Positions 61,303 to 64,000 of a DNA stretch of 64,000 bases are shown in pieces (position 1 is the first letter of the stretch; every line of letters starts with the position of its first letter). The notes beneath the pieces were generated by a model, which did not search any database, had not been told where the DNA came from, and worked only from the letters and a program-made list of their open reading frames with translations. Source of the DNA: Flagellimonas olearia (GTDB lineage: Bacteria > Bacteroidota > Bacteroidia > Flavobacteriales > Flavobacteriaceae); NCBI RefSeq assembly GCF_009184425.1, contig NZ_WELG01000002.1:1240001-1304000 (forward strand), written 5' to 3'. The position numbers and the translations under genes are program-made.

Positions 61303-62550
61303 CTAATTAATTTTCCTTTTTTTGAACCAAAGATCTTCAAGACTTAAATTCACCGTTAGTGTATGGTATTTTTCCCTTACCAATATATTTTGCACATACC
61401 CTTTGGAACTGTAGCCATACGATAAGTTTATCATAGAGTTGGAAAACACCCCAATAGGCAATCCCAGTCCTGCCGTAAAAGTGTAGCCATCTATCTTTTG
61501 GTTGTTAAGTGCCAAATACCCATTGTCATAGTTGAACCCTGCGCGATAACCAATCCTTTTCCAATATTTATAGGCCCTTTGGTTATTGAGATATTGCAAG
61601 CCAAAGGCATAGGTGTCCTGGTCCGTGTAGGTTCCAATATGCTCGGACTGATGGGTGGCATCCCAAAAGCTTTTACGATAATCGGCCGTTAGGGTAAAAG
61701 AATCTTTGAGTCTGGCGCTTATTCCAAACCCCAATTCCATGGGGAGTTTAAAATCTGAAACATCATTGTCCGCTTCAGCGTCCACAACAACGATCTCCTC
61801 GCCATCGAGGATCTTGGCCACCGTCCGTGTGAGATTTCCATTCAGGGTGACGGGCAGTTTCAAAACACCTCCCAAGGTAATGTTTTGGCCAATATCCCAA
61901 TGAGTGCCAAATCCGATTCGAAATCCACTATAATTGGTAGTTTCGGTGAGTTCCAAGTAGCTTCGGCTTATCACAAAGGATTCGGTTTCCTCTATATTTC
62001 CAAATAAGAATGAACCCGTAAATCCGAGCCTTAAGGATTCTGTAAGGCTATACCCCAAATTTATACTCAAGTCACTGAGCCCTCCAAGGCCATACACATT
62101 GCTCTCAAAAGATTCATTGGAGCCTTCAATATTTGAGGATAATCCCAGAAGGGAGTATCCAACATCACTGTAGGGAATCATGGTGACTCCGGCCCCAAGC
62201 CCCTCCGTGATTCGGAAAGCGAATGCCAAGTTGGAAAAATTAAGGGTTGTTTTGGATTCTCCGTCCCCTCGGTTGTTATAGTGGTTTAGTTCGCCCTTGA
62301 TTCCAATGTCATAAAAAAAGGAGTTTTGCGGAACCAATGCAAAGTTTGCTGGGTTGAGGTTGTTTATCCCGGTTTCCTGTTTGAGTCCAATTCCGCTATG
62401 CCCTAGACCGTTGGAGATGCCAATACTGGTCTGGTTTATGGTTCCAAGGCCGTAAAGGGAGTAGGGTGAACTGGTTAGACCTTCCGACTGTGAAAAGGTA
62501 ATCTGGGCCATTAGGGCTGGGAGCAAAAGGATCCAAAATCTATTCTTCAT
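61303..62550 (-). CDS. Outer-membrane protein, OmpP1/FadL-like
   Basis: 415 residues from the ATG at 62550 (MKNRFWILLLPALMAQITFSQ, signal; two more ATGs lie at 62556 and 62559). Beta-barrel of FadL/TodX character: SSPYSLYGLGTINQTSIGISNGLG at the N-terminus (pieces SSPYSLYGLG and GISNGLGHSG), NNLNPANFALVPQNSF, and LGFTGSFLFGNIEET. It ends LSLEDLWFKKRKIN, not the usual aromatic end. Probably a channel for hydrophobic compounds or a secretion-linked barrel. Start overlaps the DUF4270 stop by up to 20 nt, so translation is coupled. Confidence 0.75.
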   Translation of the reverse strand: MKNRFWILLLPALMAQITFSQSEGLTSSPYSLYGLGTINQTSIGISNGLGHSGIGLKQETGINNLNPANFALVPQNSFFYDIGIKGELNHYNNRGDGESKTTLNFSNLAFAFRITEGLGAGVTMIPYSDVGYSLLGLSSNIEGSNESFESNVYGLGGLSDLSINLGYSLTESLRLGFTGSFLFGNIEETESFVISRSYLELTETTNYSGFRIGFGTHWDIGQNITLGGVLKLPVTLNGNLTRTVAKILDGEEIVVVDAEADNDVSDFKLPMELGFGISARLKDSFTLTADYRKSFWDATHQSEHIGTYTDQDTYAFGLQYLNNQRAYKYWKRIGYRAGFNYDNGYLALNNQKIDGYTFTAGLGLPIGVFSNSMINLSYGYSSKGYVQNILVREKYHTLTVNLSLEDLWFKKRKIN

Positions 62551-63871
62551 CTTCATCATATATTGCGTAGGTTAGTTCCAGTAGGGTCCGAAAATCTGAA
62601 TTGTCCATACCGTTTAGAACAAAGCGATCCACTGTGGAGTCATAGTTATTGGGTAATAGGGTCAATGCCTCATTGGTTTCCCTTTCGGCCAGTAACAGCT
62701 GTTCTATGTAGCTGCCCAGTTGGATTTCATAATAGATTTCGTTGAATTCTTCTTTTTCTCTGTTGAGGATAGCTTGTACAGGGGATACTTCTTGATAAAA
62801 CAATTGCTGTATCAGGTCATTGTTGCGGTCCACCACATAAACGGATAGGGTGTCGCGAAGTATGAGATTGTCGTCAAAGCTGCCCGGTTCGGGTTTTATT
62901 TTAAGAACAGCGTCCAATATGGTGCCCTGCCCCTTTATATCGTAAATGGTCTTGACGGTTGGAAACTGAATTCGGGCCGCTACCCCAACCCCGGATTGCA
63001 CAAAACATCTATTGGCGGCTTCCGAACTGGAAAGTACGGACTCCTTATCCTGTAACATTTGGAGTTGTTCAATAGGATTTTCAGCCAAAATCTGGTTGAA
63101 AAAGGGGACAGGGGTAGTGCTAAGATCCAACTCAAAGTCGATGTTGTCCTGAACCCGTTCATCCTCTTCTGAAATGCCATAGTACAAACGCATAAAACTG
63201 GCACCGGTATCTTTGGAAAAACCAACTACAGAGCCATTGTCATTGTCTCCGGGAAGTATCCCAATACCCTTAAAGTAATCTTTGAACTGGTCGGTATTGG
63301 TGATCAATTTTTCTTGAAGCCCGTTGAAGAGTTCCCTACCGAGTTCATCGGAGACCTTAATGGCAATTGTGTCAGATTCCATGGGCCTTGGTCGATAGGA
63401 AAGTGCTCCCAGGTCCTCGTCAAGGTAAGATGCCTCTGCCGTGTTATAGAGCGCATCACCTTCATTGGGTCTAAGGGTCTTTGTCAATCGCTTTATGTGC
63501 AGGGTGTTGGTCTTAAGGGTATCGTTGTAATAGTAGTTGTCCAGTTTCAGAAAAAGGACAATGCTGTCATATTCTGCCTCGCTGTCTATTGAGAATGAGT
63601 TTGGAATCAACCCCATATAGCTGGAGGCTTTGATCTTTCCAAAAATGGGGTCGGAATATTGTCCGACCAAAATCCGACTGGATTGACTGGTCTGGATGCT
63701 GTCAAATTTCATGGTGGAGGTTTCTATCGTCATGGTGTCGATTAAAACAACCCGCATATTGCTGTCGGAAAAGGCCTCGCCTGCCAAGAAATCGGAAGAA
63801 TTGTAGTTTTCGGAAGTACAGGAGGCCAACAGTAGAATGGAAGGGGTGATCATTCCCAATAATCTTCTCAT
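62540..63871 (-). CDS. DUF4270 lipoprotein
   Basis: 443 residues from the ATG at 63871 (MRRLLGMITPSILLLASC, lipobox LLASC); an upstream GTG is in frame but less likely. The mature part matches DUF4270 proteins of Bacteroidota, with repeated hydrophobic DSIVLFLKLDNYYYND-like segments and VYVVDRNNDLIQQL. These are outer-membrane-linked lipoproteins of unknown function. It precedes the FadL-like gene in one transcript; the partner in that gene pair is probably the barrel. The next gene upstream lies beyond the window. Confidence 0.85.
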   Translation of the reverse strand: MRRLLGMITPSILLLASCTSENYNSSDFLAGEAFSDSNMRVVLIDTMTIETSTMKFDSIQTSQSSRILVGQYSDPIFGKIKASSYMGLIPNSFSIDSEAEYDSIVLFLKLDNYYYNDTLKTNTLHIKRLTKTLRPNEGDALYNTAEASYLDEDLGALSYRPRPMESDTIAIKVSDELGRELFNGLQEKLITNTDQFKDYFKGIGILPGDNDNGSVVGFSKDTGASFMRLYYGISEEDERVQDNIDFELDLSTTPVPFFNQILAENPIEQLQMLQDKESVLSSSEAANRCFVQSGVGVAARIQFPTVKTIYDIKGQGTILDAVLKIKPEPGSFDDNLILRDTLSVYVVDRNNDLIQQLFYQEVSPVQAILNREKEEFNEIYYEIQLGSYIEQLLLAERETNEALTLLPNNYDSTVDRFVLNGMDNSDFRTLLELTYAIYDEDEE

Positions 63872-64000
63872 AAATTTAGTTTTCACCAAAAGTATAAGCT
63901 GCGAAAGCCCTTAAAAATGGGAATAGACCAACTAGGATAATTATGGGACAAAGTCGTTGTTTTTTCTCTATAAAACTTTGGTCCGCGTTCGTCGATGTTT

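Noticed and set aside
1-64000. CRISPR array, prophage, IS element, toxin-antitoxin or known defence system
   Set aside because: No regularly spaced repeats, transposase, integrase, capsid, nuclease-helicase or Cas-like genes seen. The closest to accessory content is the 41-49.6 kb part, which lacks any defence signature beyond the RadC-like gene.
63872-64000. A further minus-strand gene at the right edge
   Set aside because: Short open frames run in from the edge but none gives a recognisable protein end in the roughly 130 nt available.

Overview
The window is a dense, AT-leaning stretch of bacterial chromosome with no gap over 300 bases. Gene content points to Bacteroidota, most likely a marine Flavobacteriaceae member of the Muricauda/Allomuricauda (Flagellimonas) kind; the genus is my inference. 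Supporting signs are DUF4270 and DUF5916 proteins, a DUF2723 membrane protein, exbB with paired exbD genes, an rplM-rpsI-rpsB-tsf-pyrH-frr cluster, and promoters of the Bacteroidota type (TTTG, about 19 nt, TAnnTTTG) instead of the TTGACA/TATAAT type.

Layout: 1-3.2 kb has a truncated universal stress protein, a phosphofructokinase, a ribosome hibernation factor, a lipoprotein and a 48-residue membrane protein. 3.2-8.2 kb has a sugar porter and the Kdo transferase KdtA on the minus strand, facing away from a DegT aminotransferase and galE (surface polysaccharide). 8.3-14.6 kb has a secreted amidohydrolase, sucA-sucB and a retropepsin-like protein. 14.7-21 kb runs tatD, ansA, tRNA-Ser, exbB, a small membrane protein, four exbD genes in two pairs, and an outer-membrane barrel. 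21-27 kb (minus) has a membrane protein, rpoN, asnS and an RND-type exporter. 27-31.6 kb (minus) is the translation cluster, including an S2 protein with a long C-terminal extension.

31.9-41.1 kb holds a DUF5916 outer-membrane protein and then a minus-strand aromatic catabolism operon: hpd, hmgA, fahA, a flavin reductase and a hisC-type aminotransferase. A divergent MarR gene and a clear palindromic operator sit at its head. 41.1-49.6 kb is the most accessory part: TSUP permease, orphan protein, SDR, Crp/Fnr regulator, SET-domain protein, SugE-type exporter, thioredoxin, L-domain-like lipoprotein, a RadC-like protein and three small AT-rich genes linked by a G-rich repeat. 49.6-64 kb has polA, another AT-rich orphan, a Tat-signal glycosylasparaginase, cutC, a metallophosphoesterase, a GH16 glucanase, a cysteine-less thioredoxin, the DUF2723 protein, tRNA-Gln, an outer-membrane protein and a DUF4270 lipoprotein.

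I see no prophage, insertion sequence, CRISPR array or textbook defence island. The most worthwhile unusual signals are the doubled exbD pairs with a CxxC insert, the MarR/hpd operator, the G-rich repeats in front of small genes, promoter boxes only 4 nt from start codons, the RadC-like fusion and the S2 extension.
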